60,931 nucleotides of DNA from Chloroflexota bacterium (GTDB lineage: Bacteria; Chloroflexota; UBA6077; FW602-bin22; JAMCYS01), in the NCBI GenBank assembly GCA_023473795.1, contig JAMCYS010000097.1, forward strand, positions 1 through 60,931. The letters run 5' to 3'. The translations under genes were made by a program, and so were the position numbers. The stretch's first letter is position 1; every line of letters begins with the position of its first letter. The notes below the pieces were generated by a model. The model did not search any database and had not been told where the DNA came from. It saw only the letters and a program-made list of their open reading frames with translations. Below, piece after piece: positions 1 through 8,263 of the stretch.

Positions 1-260
1 CTAGGACGAGGCTCAGGCAACCGGGCGACGTGACGACCCCGAGCTATTCGGTAAGGCAGGCTGATCCCGTTGCAGGGCAGACGGAGCGGCAGATGGCCGA
101 GAGAGACGGGATTGATATGAGACGAGCGAAGGCCAGAGTGGCTAACCCGGGCAACGTCTGGCGGACGGTAGGGCCGGCCGTGGGCGATCGACCTCGGAAC
201 CTGCTGGCCCCACCATGGTCACGCGGGGAGCTGTTGCGGAGCGGCAACGAGGAGGTTGCT

Positions 261-524
261 ATGTTCAGCAATGCGAAGCCGCAGCCCGAGCGATCCGGTC
301 TCCTGAACTCCACGGCGGCACTCGGGGTTCCGTACGAGACGTCACTTTCTGGCAGGTGGATCCGCTTGCAGGCTGCCGGGAGAGTGGCGTACGTGGTGGA
401 GGGTGCGTGGCAGGAAGGGTGCGTGTTGCTGGTGCTCGCTCCGGATGGGACGCGGCGGGCAAAGCACTATCATCGGCCGGAAGACGCCCTGGCAGCTGCG
501 GTCGAGATCTGCTACGGAGGATAG
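261..524 (+). CDS. Small orphan protein, SGRW family
   Basis: Predicted 87-residue soluble protein of unknown function. A GGAGG ribosome site at 251-255 stands five bases before the ATG, so I prefer this start to the longer open frame beginning at 30. Its core (SLSGRWIRL, then VAYVVEGAW, then a VLLVLAPDG strand) recurs in diverged form in the product of 5950-6234 (STSGRWVRF, VVYVVGNVW, VLTVNGVG). The shared pattern SGRWxR-x(5)-VxYVV suggests a small all-beta fold; that is inference. No signal peptide or membrane segment is visible. I recognise no named family. Confidence 0.7.
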   Translation: MFSNAKPQPERSGLLNSTAALGVPYETSLSGRWIRLQAAGRVAYVVEGAWQEGCVLLVLAPDGTRRAKHYHRPEDALAAAVEICYGG

Positions 525-626
525 ACATTCGGTCGCGAGCTGGCCTACCGTGGCGTGGAGAACCGGCGAAGGCCGCTACGCCGGCTGGATTCTCCTATGC
601 TCAGTTGCCCTTGGCCGCAACAATGC

Positions 627-746
627 TCAGCGCTCTCCGGCCGGCGCCCTGCTCCAGTATTCTTTGCGCCTGCCGCACTTGCGGTCTATCTCGGTGAAGC
701 GCTCTCGCCCGTGCTTGGCGACGTTCACCGCGCCCCCCTTCTCGCC
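627..746 (-). pseudogene. Decayed KGG-repeat stress protein fragment
   Basis: About 39 codons open from just after an in-frame TAA (747-749) to a TGA at 627-629, with no start codon. The translation contains GGAVNVAKHGRERFTEI then DRKCGRRKE, which matches the last repeats of the intact KGG protein at 29455-29796 (GGAANLAKHGREHFVEM, GRKGGARRKK). The first KGG repeats are missing and one KGG has become KCG. This is a 3' remnant of a duplicated stress-protein gene. No promoter or ribosome site is seen. Confidence 0.7.
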
Positions 747-851
747 TTAAGGCATACCCGGACCATGGTAGTCTGAATTCGCGGGTCCGGTTTGTAGGCA
801 CCCGGCCTGAATCAATATCACCGCACTTGGCGGAAGACAAAGGAGGCGAGG

Positions 852-1544
852 ATGAATTGGCTCGAGTTCTTCATCGGCGGGCTGCTCGGTTGGCTCATTG
901 GCTGGTTGATCGACTTTCTGGTCTGCCGCCCGCGCCGGGAGGCAGCGAACGCGGATCTCCGCCTTAGTCTGGACAACGCCCACAAGGAATCCGCTTCACT
1001 AAACGCGAAGCTCGCAGCGTACGAGGGCATGCAGGTGCGCCTCGACGGCGCCAGTGGCGAGATTGACTTACTGCGAGCACAGGTCGCGAGCGTGGACGAC
1101 CTGCAGCTGCGCTTGAACGCAGAATTGGCGTCTGTTCGGCTGGGTGTGGTCACCCCGGGCGCCGCGGACGGGGAGCGGGCACACCTGTTCGTCCCATTGA
1201 CGTCGGCGCCAGTTGGCATTCCAGGTTACTCGGCGCGGACACGACGTGCTTGCGGAGGCTTCTCGCCACCGCTCTTGAAGGCGTCGAACTCCTGCCGTTC
1301 GCGGTGGAGGGGAGCGAAACCACTCGCGGAGCGTCCAGAACCGTCTGGAGTGCCCAGAGGTAAAGCCAACGAAGTGACATTGCGCGGGACGAATTGGCCA
1401 CTCCCGCGTTCAGGCACGGAAGTGGCCTCGTTCTCCGGCCGCTGGCCTCAACACCGCCAGGCGGCTAGCCGCATCTGCCCCAATGCCGCTGGCAGACCCG
1501 CTATCGCGCCTGGGCGTGATGAGACGAGAATCAGCACCGGCTAG
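852..1544 (+). CDS. Membrane-anchored coiled-coil protein, C-terminus possibly frameshifted
   Basis: The start ATG follows an AAAGGAGG ribosome site (839-846). Residues 4-24 form a hydrophobic, glycine/tryptophan-rich helix (FFIGGLLGWLIGWLIDFLV), a likely membrane anchor. Residues 30-100 are a heptad-like helical stretch with many Leu, Ala and charged residues, probably coiled coil. After about residue 105 composition changes abruptly to Arg/Pro/Ser-rich sequence with no apparent fold, as expected if the frame was lost. In Chloroflexota this N-terminal architecture commonly leads into helix-hairpin-helix domains; none is present here. I therefore treat the first ~105 residues as the real remnant and the rest as doubtful. 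Confidence 0.5.
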   Translation: MNWLEFFIGGLLGWLIGWLIDFLVCRPRREAANADLRLSLDNAHKESASLNAKLAAYEGMQVRLDGASGEIDLLRAQVASVDDLQLRLNAELASVRLGVVTPGAADGERAHLFVPLTSAPVGIPGYSARTRRACGGFSPPLLKASNSCRSRWRGAKPLAERPEPSGVPRGKANEVTLRGTNWPLPRSGTEVASFSGRWPQHRQAASRICPNAAGRPAIAPGRDETRISTG

Positions 1545-1550
1545 ACGGTC

Positions 1551-1649
1551 TCACTGCGGGCGAGGACGGGAGGAGCGCCAGCTCAAGAGCAGCAAGACCG
1601 CGAAGAACAGCAGTGCACCCAACACTCCCATGAACTGCCCGGCGTCCAT
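1551..1649 (-). CDS. 32-residue single-pass membrane peptide
   Basis: A short gene starting MDAGQFMGVLGALLFF and ending in a basic tail (SWRSSRPRPQ). Residues 6-23 are a continuous hydrophobic helix, so the product should be a bitopic inner-membrane peptide with a basic end. The ribosome site is strong: AAAGGAG, eight bases before the ATG. It lies downstream, on the same strand, of the promoter at 1893-1920 and the palindrome at 1766-1797, so it could be expressed by read-through of that hairpin. Size and shape recall KdpF-like or other small regulatory membrane peptides, but no specific homology is claimed. Confidence 0.55.
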   Translation of the reverse strand: MDAGQFMGVLGALLFFAVLLLLSWRSSRPRPQ

Positions 1650-1762
1650 TTCGCCAACTCCTTTCCAAGCCCAGCTGGGCTGGAACGTGGCCGGGCGGCA
1701 GCCAACCTATAGATATGGTCCGTGGCAGGGAGCGGGCCCTCTCACCTAAGGGACCTGCACAA

Positions 1763-1886
1763 CAAACCGGGCCCGCCAGACGTCTGGCGGGCCCGGTGTC
1801 AATTCGCCTGTACCTGCGACGCCGCAGCCCACTTGCCGCCCGGCGCACAGACTTAGAGAGCCCAACTCCGTGAGCTTCCTGCCTAC
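1763..1886 (-). ncRNA. Candidate small RNA or leader (~125 nt)
   Basis: This non-coding stretch sits between the promoter at 1893-1920 and the hairpin/U-tail at 1763-1797, both on the minus strand. Within it the minus strand can form CTGCG-GCGT-CGCAG and GCC-GGGC-GGC stem-loops. No open frame with a ribosome site is present. It could be a free-standing regulatory RNA or an attenuating leader of the 32-residue membrane peptide gene at 1551-1649. It does not match the SRP RNA, 6S or riboswitch cores I know. Confidence 0.4.
1766..1797 (-). terminator. 32-bp perfect palindrome, probable terminator
   Basis: ACCGGGCCCGCCAG, central ACGT, then its exact complement: a 14-bp GC-rich stem with a four-base loop. 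Read on the minus strand it is followed by TTTGTTGT, a modest U-rich tail; on the plus strand the tail is poor. It would end the transcript that begins near 1886. Confidence 0.65.
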
Positions 1887-1892
1887 GGGTTA

Positions 1893-1920
1893 ATTATAGC
1901 ACTTTCAGGCGATTAGGCAA
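1893..1920 (-). promoter_or_regulatory. Sigma-70-type promoter
   Basis: On the minus strand: TTGCCT (1915-1920), 16-base spacer, TATAAT (1893-1898). The -10 is a perfect consensus. It faces the RNA candidate and the small membrane peptide gene. Confidence 0.6.
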
Positions 1921-2163
1921 GCTTCAGGAGAACGTGCCAGGGCAAACGCCCGCCTCAGTTCCTCCGGCCGCTACAAGGCCAGGCTCCGAAGAGTATTGGG
2001 AAAGGTGGAGCCGCTCCTCTCAGAATCTGTGATGGTATACTGGAATTGACCCCAGTCTCAATCCGGTGGAATGGGCGAGCTGAGGGGTGTGCTGGGTAGT
2101 GGGAGCAGTCGCCGCCGACCGGCGCCAGGGCTGGGGGAGTACCACTGGCGGAGCGACGGTCTG

Positions 2164-2535
2164 TTGTCCAATCGATTACCGTGCGTGCTCGTCGTCGAGG
2201 ACGACCCGGTTGCCCGCGAGCTTCTGAAGGAGGCAATCGAGGCTGAACTCGGCGTCCGGGTGGTGCTGGCGGCGAATGGGGCCGAAGCCCTGCGACTGCT
2301 TGCCGAGCACTGCCCTCAGGTGGTCGTGACCGACGCGCGGATGCCGGTAATGAACGGGATCGAGCTGATCCGGCGCCTCAGACGCCGCCCCGCGACCTAC
2401 TGTCTGCCCGTGATCGTGGTCACGGCTTCGCTCTGGCTGCGCCACGACGCGCTGGTCGCGGGCGCCGACGCCTACGTCGACAAGCCGTTCGACCTCGACG
2501 TTCTTGTGCGGAAGATAGCCCAGTACGTGGAGTGA
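2164..2535 (+). CDS. Stand-alone response regulator (CheY-like receiver)
   Basis: Single receiver domain of about 123 residues. The start chosen is TTG at 2164 (LSNRLPCVLVVEDD); a longer frame from ATG 2071 adds 31 residues outside the fold. Visible signature residues: the acidic pair in VVEDDP, phosphoacceptor Asp in VVVTDARMPVMNG, switch Thr in VIVVTAS, and Lys in YVDKPF. No output domain follows, so it probably acts by protein-protein contact in a phosphorelay. It resembles the regulator at 36230-36640 (ADAYVDKPF versus ADDYVDKPF, both with an AGA motif). No histidine kinase is adjacent; the nearest is at 24.2 kb. Confidence 0.85.
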   Translation: MSNRLPCVLVVEDDPVARELLKEAIEAELGVRVVLAANGAEALRLLAEHCPQVVVTDARMPVMNGIELIRRLRRRPATYCLPVIVVTASLWLRHDALVAGADAYVDKPFDLDVLVRKIAQYVE

Positions 2536-3105
2536 CCCCCAGCCTTTCCCCCTTTGACATCCGAAGCCCTGAGTGGCGCTTGTACCTCTCGTCTCGCTGA
2601 CTCGCGCCGGTGTGCCCGTCGCATCGCAAGCGGTACAAGGGCGTTACCGGCAAGTTCGTGCTCGAAACCGCTACAGCTGCTCATCACCCCATCGCCACCT
2701 TGTTGCGGGCCTCCTACTCCCGCCGCGCCACCTGCATCAGGGCAAGCGTCCACTCGGGGCGCTGGCAGAACCAGGCTGCCACCCCCGCGGACTAGGGGAA
2801 GGCCGGCGGTAGTCGCCGTTCGGCGCCAGAACCTGCTCGTCGGTGCTATTGAGGATCGGGAGCGCCAGAGTCTGCGCCAGGCGGCTTTCCCCCATCCCGA
2901 CCCCAAGGACCTGGAGGGGAACGTTGGCCACGGCGATGCTTGATCTGCTCGTGGCGGCGGACCCCTGCCCGGCCGTGAGGACGCTACTGGTTGGCAGCTG
3001 CGGGCAGAGCGCCTGTCTCTCCGTGCGGCTGGTCTCTCTGGCACGCGCTCTGCTCATCCCCTGCCGGACTTGTGCGTACGTCCGCACGCGCTTCGGTGCT
3101 CCTGA
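2536..3105 (+). other. Non-coding or decayed stretch
   Basis: No frame here has a convincing start, ribosome site or recognisable motif. It occupies the place where the first ~120 codons of the symporter gene at 3106-4359 should be, and probably holds scrambled remains of an earlier gene. The in-frame TGA at 3103-3105 closes the symporter frame. Confidence 0.4.
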
Positions 3106-4359
3106 ACAAAGTACAGGCGAGCGGCGCGCAAGCACCGCTACATCACCCCGGCGGACTTCGTCCGCGGGCGCTACGCGAGCCGTAGCCTCGCCCTCGCGGT
3201 GGCGGTTACCGGCATCCTGGCGACGATGCCGTACACTGCTCTTCAGCTGGTTGGCATACAGGTAGTGCTCGCCGGGATGGGTATCCAGGGCGATGTGCCG
3301 CTGATCATAGCCTTCGTGATCCTAGCCGCTTACACGTATTTCAGTGGCCTGCGCGCGCCGGCGCTTATCGCGTTGGTCAAGGACACGCTGATCTACATCA
3401 CGATCGTGGTGGCCATTATCGTCATCCCGACCAAGCTTGGCGGCTTCGGCCATATCTTCGCCACGGTTCCTCCCGCCAGGTTGCTGCTAGCCCCCGCGCA
3501 ATACAGCGCCTACGCCACGCTCGCCCTCGGGTCCGCGCTGGCACTCTTCATGTATCCCCACTCGATCACGGCGGTGCTCAGCTCGCGTAGTCGGCAGGTG
3601 ATCCGCCGCAACGCGGCGCTCCTGCCGGCGTACACGTTCCTCTTGGGCCTGATCGCCCTGCTTGGCTACATGGCGTTGGCGGCCGGCGTCCAAGCGACAC
3701 CGCCCTACGGCGCCCAGTTCGCCGTGCCCGCCCTGTTCAACCTGATGTTCCCCTCGTGGTTCGTCGGTTTCGCCTTCACCGCCATCGCCATCGGCGCGCT
3801 GGTGCCCGCCTCCATCATGTCGATCGCCGCGGCGAACTTGTTCACGCGCAACATCTACCGGGAGTACCTGCGCCCCAACATTTCGGACCGGCACGAGGCG
3901 AACGTGGCCAAGTTGGCGTCTCTGCTTGTCAAGGCAGGCGCGCTCGGTTTCATCGTGTTCTTGCCCACCCAGTACGCGATCAACCTCCAACTGCTGGGCG
4001 GCGTGTGGATCATCCAGACCCTGCCGGCGATCGTCATCGGCCTCTACACCCGGTGGTTCAACCGTTGGGCGCTGCTGCTGGGTTGGGCCGCGGGCATGAT
4101 CGCCGGCACGCTGATGGCCGTCTCGGTTGGCTTCGGATCGACGTTCACCCTGCCCCTGGACGGCACCGCGATCGCGGGCTATTCCGCGTTCTATGCGCTC
4201 ATCGTGAACCTAGTTGTCGCCGCGGTGGCGACGCCGCTTCTGCGGGCGGCCGGGGTGCGGGATGGGGCCGACGAGACGCGGGCGGCGGACTACACGGAAG
4301 TAGGCCCACCGCCGGGCGTACCGCTCAGCGAGGCGGAGGAGCTGCCGCCGGCGGCGTAG
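3106..4359 (+). pseudogene. Sodium:solute symporter (SSS family), 5'-truncated
   Basis: The frame from 3106 reads RKHRYITPADFVRGRYASRS, a conserved stretch of SSS monocarboxylate/solute permeases just after their third membrane helix, then LATMPYTALQLVGIQ, FMYPHSITAVLSSRS and a run of hydrophobic helices to a charged tail (residues ~360-386 of the 3199 frame). About 385-415 residues remain against ~500 for the family. The missing part is the N-terminal ~110-120 residues, including the first helices; the frame is closed upstream by TGA 3103-3105. A GTG at 3199 could start translation of a fragment but has no good ribosome site. The family imports carboxylates or similar solutes with Na+. Most likely non-functional. 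Confidence 0.7.
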
Positions 4360-4384
4360 CTGCCACGGCGTTCCCGACGGAGTG

Positions 4385-4422
4385 AGTTAGAGCCCGGCGC
4401 TTCAGGGCACCGGGCTCTAACT
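4385..4422. terminator. Bidirectional terminator hairpin
   Basis: AGTTAGAGCCCGG and its exact complement form a 13-bp stem with a 12-base loop. It lies between the convergent symporter remnant and alkylsulfatase gene, so can serve both strands. Confidence 0.65.
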
Positions 4423-4542
4423 GCGTCTGTCCAATACCGCAGGGTGGCCCCCGGCGCAGCCACCAGCCTGGTGGTAGAGACGCTTCTGGCGCGGCGGCCC
4501 TTGGATGGGCTGCGTTCGCTGCAGGCGATACTACTAGACTGG

Positions 4543-5802
4543 CTACTTCTCCAGCTCCTTCGCGCAGCAAAGGTAGTAGTGCCTGGCACAGGCATTGACG
4601 TCCAGTCTGGCCAAGACGGAGAGGGCCTTAGCCTTGAGATCTTTGGCCTGCGGCACCAGCTTCTCGGCGTCCAGCAGGATGTCGCACAGTTCAGCGGCCC
4701 ACTGTTCATCTTCATCTGCCAGGGCTTTCTCGGCCGCGGTCAGCACCCTGGCGGCGCCGCCGGCCAGGGCCAGCTGCTTCTCCGCCCGGGCCTTCACCGG
4801 CATGAAGCCCAGTCTGGTGGGGTTGCCGTCAAACCAGCCCAAGTAGCCGGAGAAGATGCTGCGGATAGTCCAGGACACCTTGCCGTAGTACTCCTGCAAC
4901 TGGGGCAAGTCCTTCAGCTGGGCCGGCAACTGCACCCGCTCGACCAGCTGCTCCGGCGTCAAGCCCTGGTTCATACCCTTCAAGGTCTCTTCCACGATGT
5001 ACTGGACGCCGTCTCGGTAGGTGGTGATAAGGTCCTGAATCGCTTGCCGGCCGCTGACGGCCTCGGTGTGGCCGGGCAACAGATGATCAGGCGCCAGGCG
5101 CAAGATCGTGTTGAGAGACTCCACCCAGGCGGCGGCGTTGCGATACTGCCCGCCGCGGACCGGCGAGACGTTGGGGAAGGAGTGGTAGTAGTCGTCGCCG
5201 GAACAGAGGACTCTCTCCTCCGGTAGCCAGACGAAGGTTTGGTCATCCGTCTCGCCATCGGCGGCGATCAGTTCGACCGCGATACCGTCGATATTCAGTT
5301 TGGACCGCTCACCAGCGACCAAACGTGTCGGTCGCAGAATGGCTGCCTGGCCGAAGGAGGGCATGAAGGCGCCCGCGCCTATATTGATGCTCTCCTCCGG
5401 TGTCAGACCGAAGCCCCACTGCTTGGCGCCCCGCGCCGTGCCGACTTCGTTTATCAGCTCGCTCTTGCCATAGGTCGGTACGGTCGGCCGCCGGGCGATT
5501 ATCTCCTTAGCGTTTGCCGCCAGAATGCCCGCTCCGGACATGTGGTCGGGGTGAGTATGGGTATAAATCAGCGTCTCAATCGGCTTCTTGGTGACCTTCC
5601 GCACCTCGCCCAGCGCCGCGCGGCCGTCCTGCTCGTTGATCATAGCATCGATGAGCAGGCAGCTGTCTTCGCCCTCCACCAGAGTGGCATTGCTGCCGAT
5701 ACCGGTGAGGAAGTAGACTTTCTCGGTAATCCGCTTAATGCCCGGCGCCGGGAAGTCGCCGTTGTGGGCGACCAACTGTTGCTCGCCTGTGAATCTAGTC
5801 AT
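4543..5802 (-). CDS. Alkylsulfatase-type metallo-beta-lactamase-fold hydrolase
   Basis: 419 residues. The metal motif THTHPDH (HxHxDH, residues ~101-107), later ADGETDDQ, CSGDDYYHSFPN and LLPGHTEAV are the set seen in SdsA1/BDS1-type (type III) alkylsulfatases, which hydrolyse primary alkyl sulfates with two zinc ions. The helical region from ~residue 270 (GYLGWFDGNPTRLG) is the alkylsulfatase dimerisation domain. The C-terminal SCP2-like domain of full-length enzymes (~620-660 residues) is absent, so this is a short form ending after the dimerisation part. No signal peptide is seen, so it should be cytoplasmic. It stands alone with a probable TAGAAT -10 about 35 bases upstream. Substrate is inferred from family. 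Confidence 0.85.
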   Translation of the reverse strand: MTRFTGEQQLVAHNGDFPAPGIKRITEKVYFLTGIGSNATLVEGEDSCLLIDAMINEQDGRAALGEVRKVTKKPIETLIYTHTHPDHMSGAGILAANAKEIIARRPTVPTYGKSELINEVGTARGAKQWGFGLTPEESINIGAGAFMPSFGQAAILRPTRLVAGERSKLNIDGIAVELIAADGETDDQTFVWLPEERVLCSGDDYYHSFPNVSPVRGGQYRNAAAWVESLNTILRLAPDHLLPGHTEAVSGRQAIQDLITTYRDGVQYIVEETLKGMNQGLTPEQLVERVQLPAQLKDLPQLQEYYGKVSWTIRSIFSGYLGWFDGNPTRLGFMPVKARAEKQLALAGGAARVLTAAEKALADEDEQWAAELCDILLDAEKLVPQAKDLKAKALSVLARLDVNACARHYYLCCAKELEK

Positions 5803-5817
5803 GGTCGCACTCGTCCT

Positions 5818-5834
5818 CCAACCGTCAGGGTTGG
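5818..5834. promoter_or_regulatory. Inverted repeat in alkylsulfatase leader
   Basis: CCAACC-N5-GGTTGG lies between a minus-strand TAGAAT -10-like box (5837-5842) and the alkylsulfatase start. Its position would suit an operator or a short leader hairpin. No regulator gene is adjacent. Confidence 0.3.
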
Positions 5835-5949
5835 AGCCATTCTATCACTTGCCGCCAGGGAAGCCTAGCCGGAGGTGCATTCTGCGGAACGCACACGGCG
5901 CCAGTCAGTTGGCCGCGGGGACGCCAAGAGGCGTCCGCCACCAAGCCTG

Positions 5950-6234
5950 TTACCGGCCTAGATGGCGCACGCCCGCGCCGACTGCAGCCCCTGGCTCCAT
6001 GAACTGCTCTGTCTGCGCCTCGCCCACTCCGTTCACGGTCAACACCGAGAAGCCGCTGCCCCAGACGTTGCCGACCACGTACACGACGTTGCCCTTGATC
6101 TCGAAGCGCACCCATCTGCCACTCGTCGATACCTCAAATGGCAACGTGCTGTTTCTGGCGGCGAGAAGCAAGGCGTGTGCCTGCCCACGTCGGCGTAGCG
6201 CGCTGCGGGATGACGCAACTGGGACCGACGACAT
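5950..6234 (-). CDS. Small orphan protein, SGRW family (paralogue)
   Basis: 94 residues from the ATG at 6234, which is six bases from AAGGAG; an ATG six bases earlier touches the ribosome site and is less likely. After a basic N-terminal stretch (RSALRRRG) comes NSTLPFEVSTSGRWVRF and VVYVVGNVWGSGF, matching the 261-524 product in order and spacing. The N-terminal extension and C-terminal tail differ. Function unknown; the pair defines a small two-member family in this window. Confidence 0.65.
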   Translation of the reverse strand: MSSVPVASSRSALRRRGQAHALLLAARNSTLPFEVSTSGRWVRFEIKGNVVYVVGNVWGSGFSVLTVNGVGEAQTEQFMEPGAAVGAGVRHLGR

Positions 6235-6429
6235 CGTCATCTCCTTCTGCTATTGGTCGGCGCTCCGAACGGGCTGCCGGCCACATACCGCAGACGCCTC
6301 GCTTTCCGCCCGAGCCAAACGACATCAGCCCGAGCCCCCCTGTGGGCCACAGTCGCGTAGAGGTAGATTGCCCGGCCACGTGATCGGTCGGTACTCAGAC
6401 CCTGTCCTCGAACTTCTCCTCCACCGACG

Positions 6430-6477
6430 CTCAGCCAGCGACGGCAGGAGCGCCCGTGCCGCTCGGGCCTGGCTGAG
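6430..6477 (-). terminator. Long hairpin after truncated membrane gene
   Basis: CTCAGCCAG and CTGGCTGAG (9 bp) enclose 30 bases that can pair further. It begins just past the stop of the minus-strand gene at 6481. No strong U-tract is present. Confidence 0.4.
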
Positions 6478-6480
6478 AGC

Positions 6481-6846
6481 CTATGATCCTATGCCGGCGG
6501 TGAACCAGGCACTACGCACAACTGGCGGCCGGGCCGCGATCGCCGACTTGATCTGGTTGACGAAGCCCTGCGCCGCCCCTCTCTCCAAGAGGGAGATCTC
6601 CAGGTTGCGATTCAGCAACACGTCGTTGGTCACGCTCAGCACTACCTTGAAGGCCGTGAGCAAGAGCAGCGCGCCGATAACCGCCAGGAACCAGAAGAGC
6701 TGCAGGTTCCAGAGCCTCGCGACCACGAGCGCCAAGCCGGCGACGAGCCGAAACGTGCGGCGGGTCGTGTAGGTGCCGACGGCGGTTACGTCTGCCAACG
6801 GGTAGTTGAATGCGGTTGCGCCTTGGGGGATGAGCCAGAGCAGCGT
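6481..6846 (-). pseudogene. Membrane protein gene, 5' end broken at an IS junction
   Basis: The open frame reads LLWLIPQGATAFNYPLADV, then a hydrophobic hairpin of two helices (LVAGLALVVARLW; FWFLAVIGALLLLTAFKVVL) and a polar C-terminus (SLLERGAAQGF). No start codon with a ribosome site exists; TTG at 6798 lacks one. An in-frame TAG (6847-6849) and the end of the IS5-type remnant (from 6851) coincide with the 5' limit, so the gene was probably cut by the element. I do not recognise the family. Confidence 0.55.
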
Positions 6847-6850
6847 CTAA

Positions 6851-7200
6851 GAGCGTGTGTGAAAAGCGTTGTCAGGTTGGTCTGAGCCGTCGGAGCATCA
6901 AGTGAATCATCGCTATTTGAATCCGAGCCTCGCTGGACTCCGGCAGGGCCTCATAGTCCTTGCTCAAGCGGCGACAGCGGCCGAGCCACGCGAATGTGCG
7001 TTCGACCACCCAGCGTCGCGGCAGCACCTGGAACCCTCGCTGCTCCGTCGGGCGCGGCACGATCTCCAGCAACCAGCCGCCAACTTCGCGGGCCCAATCA
7101 ATGAGCTGCCCAGCGTAGCCACCATCGGCCCAAATCAGACGCAGCCGCGGGAAGCGCCCGAGCAGCTTCGCCAGCACGAGCCTAGCGCCGTCACGGCCCC
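6851..7200 (-). mobile_element. IS5-family (IS427-like) transposase, 3' remnant
   Basis: The minus strand encodes the C-terminal ~108 residues of a DDE transposase: [48 protein letters not shown] and [15 protein letters not shown], stopping at 6872. These are typical of IS427-group IS5 transposases, including the last catalytic Glu in [25 protein letters not shown] at 6851 looks like the terminal inverted repeat. The 5' half and other end are gone; near 7200 the sequence changes frame into the IS21-type gene. Confidence 0.75.
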
Positions 7201-7875
7201 GGCTACGGCGGCGGGGAAGTTGTCGAATACCAGCCGGCGCGGGATGCCGGCGAAGAAGCGCCAGGCACTTTCCAGCCCGGCAATGACCTCCTCCAGCGTC
7301 TGGTGGAGGAGTGGCCACACGAACTGGTGGCGGCTGTGGACCAGGACGACGTTCAGCGCCCAGACGATCTGTCGTTTGCCGGTCGTGGCATCGGCCAGCG
7401 GGCCCAGACGCCCGAAGTCCAACTCGGCGACCTCCCCGGGTGCGGTATCGGCCATGCGCACCGTGTCCCGCGAGGCGTTCGCCAGTCCGTTGGCACGCAC
7501 GTAGCGACGCAACGTCGTATAGGTGACGGGAACCTCGCGTCCGTGCGGCAGCTCGGCGATGCGGGTGAGCTGCAGCCTCTCGTCGCGCAGCCAGCGCGTG
7601 ATTTGTTCCCGGTGCGGCTCCAGCAGCGCCATCCGCAGGCCCACCCGCTTGTTGGGCACTGTCTGTCCCAAGCGGCTGAGGGTGAGAATCTGAGCGTTGT
7701 CGGCCGGTGCGCCTTGGGGCGAGACCCCGAAGCGCCGTGCCTCTGCGAGGTACTTGCCGACCGTGTTGCGCGCCAGACCCGTTGCCTGGGCAATCGTGCG
7801 CGCGCTCTCCCCCGCTTGCCAGCGGCGGAGGATCTCGACCACCTGCATCAGTCCAACCTCCCGATACATCGTCAC
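7201..7875 (-). pseudogene. IS21-family IstA transposase, 3'-truncated
   Basis: Starts at ATG 7875 behind GGAGG. The first ~225 residues show an N-terminal HTH ([21 protein letters not shown]), a linker, then the start of the rve-like catalytic domain ([39 protein letters not shown]). IstA proteins are ~400-500 residues; this one is interrupted shortly after VFDNF, where the IS5-type fragment begins in another frame. No istB follows. Dead element. Confidence 0.75.
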
Positions 7876-8027
7876 CTCCCCGGTGACGATTATCTAGGAC
7901 TCGACCTCTCAGGTGGCTCAAAGCTAAATGGCGATCTGCCCCCTAACCTGGCTCAATGCTCGCGGCGAATGACAGACCGGTTTGGCGGCACCACAACAAT
8001 ACGAGGAGAGACTGAGGAGGTTCCACA

Positions 8028-8210
8028 GTGGTCGACAAACAGAAGGTGAAGGGCAAAGCGGAGGAGCTCAAGGGCAAGGTCGAGCAGGCGGTGGGCGAAG
8101 CTACCGGCTCGAAGAAGATGCAGGCCCGTGGCAAGGTCGACGAGGGCAAGGGCGGAGTCCGGGGTAAGGTCGCCGACGTCAAGGCCAAAGCCAGGGCAAG
8201 CCTGAGGTAA
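8028..8210 (+). CDS. CsbD-family stress protein
   Basis: 60-residue, Lys/Gly/Glu-rich, hydrophilic protein (KVKGKAEELKGKVEQAVGEA, then MQARGKVDEGKG), the classic CsbD/YjbJ pattern. The GTG start follows AGGAGG by nine bases. CsbD is a general-stress protein under sigma-B in Bacillus and is induced by osmotic and stationary-phase stress in other bacteria; the molecular role is unknown. It opens the stress island but lacks the shared upstream element found at 8264, 10278 and 16011. Confidence 0.9.
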   Translation: MVDKQKVKGKAEELKGKVEQAVGEATGSKKMQARGKVDEGKGGVRGKVADVKAKARASLR

Positions 8211-8263
8211 GCCACCGAGTAGCGGTGGGACTCGAGCCTGGGTGGCCGCACCAGCGCCAATAG

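Noticed and set aside
2472-3135. Minus-strand frames of 190 and 132 codons upstream of the symporter
   Set aside because: A stretch resembling a real protein (RLAQTLALPILNSTDEQVL) was noted, but there is no ribosome site, start or family match; left as decayed sequence.
4444-5226. Plus-strand frame of 260 codons
   Set aside because: Antisense shadow of the alkylsulfatase gene; long QLG/LQ runs mirror its coding strand.
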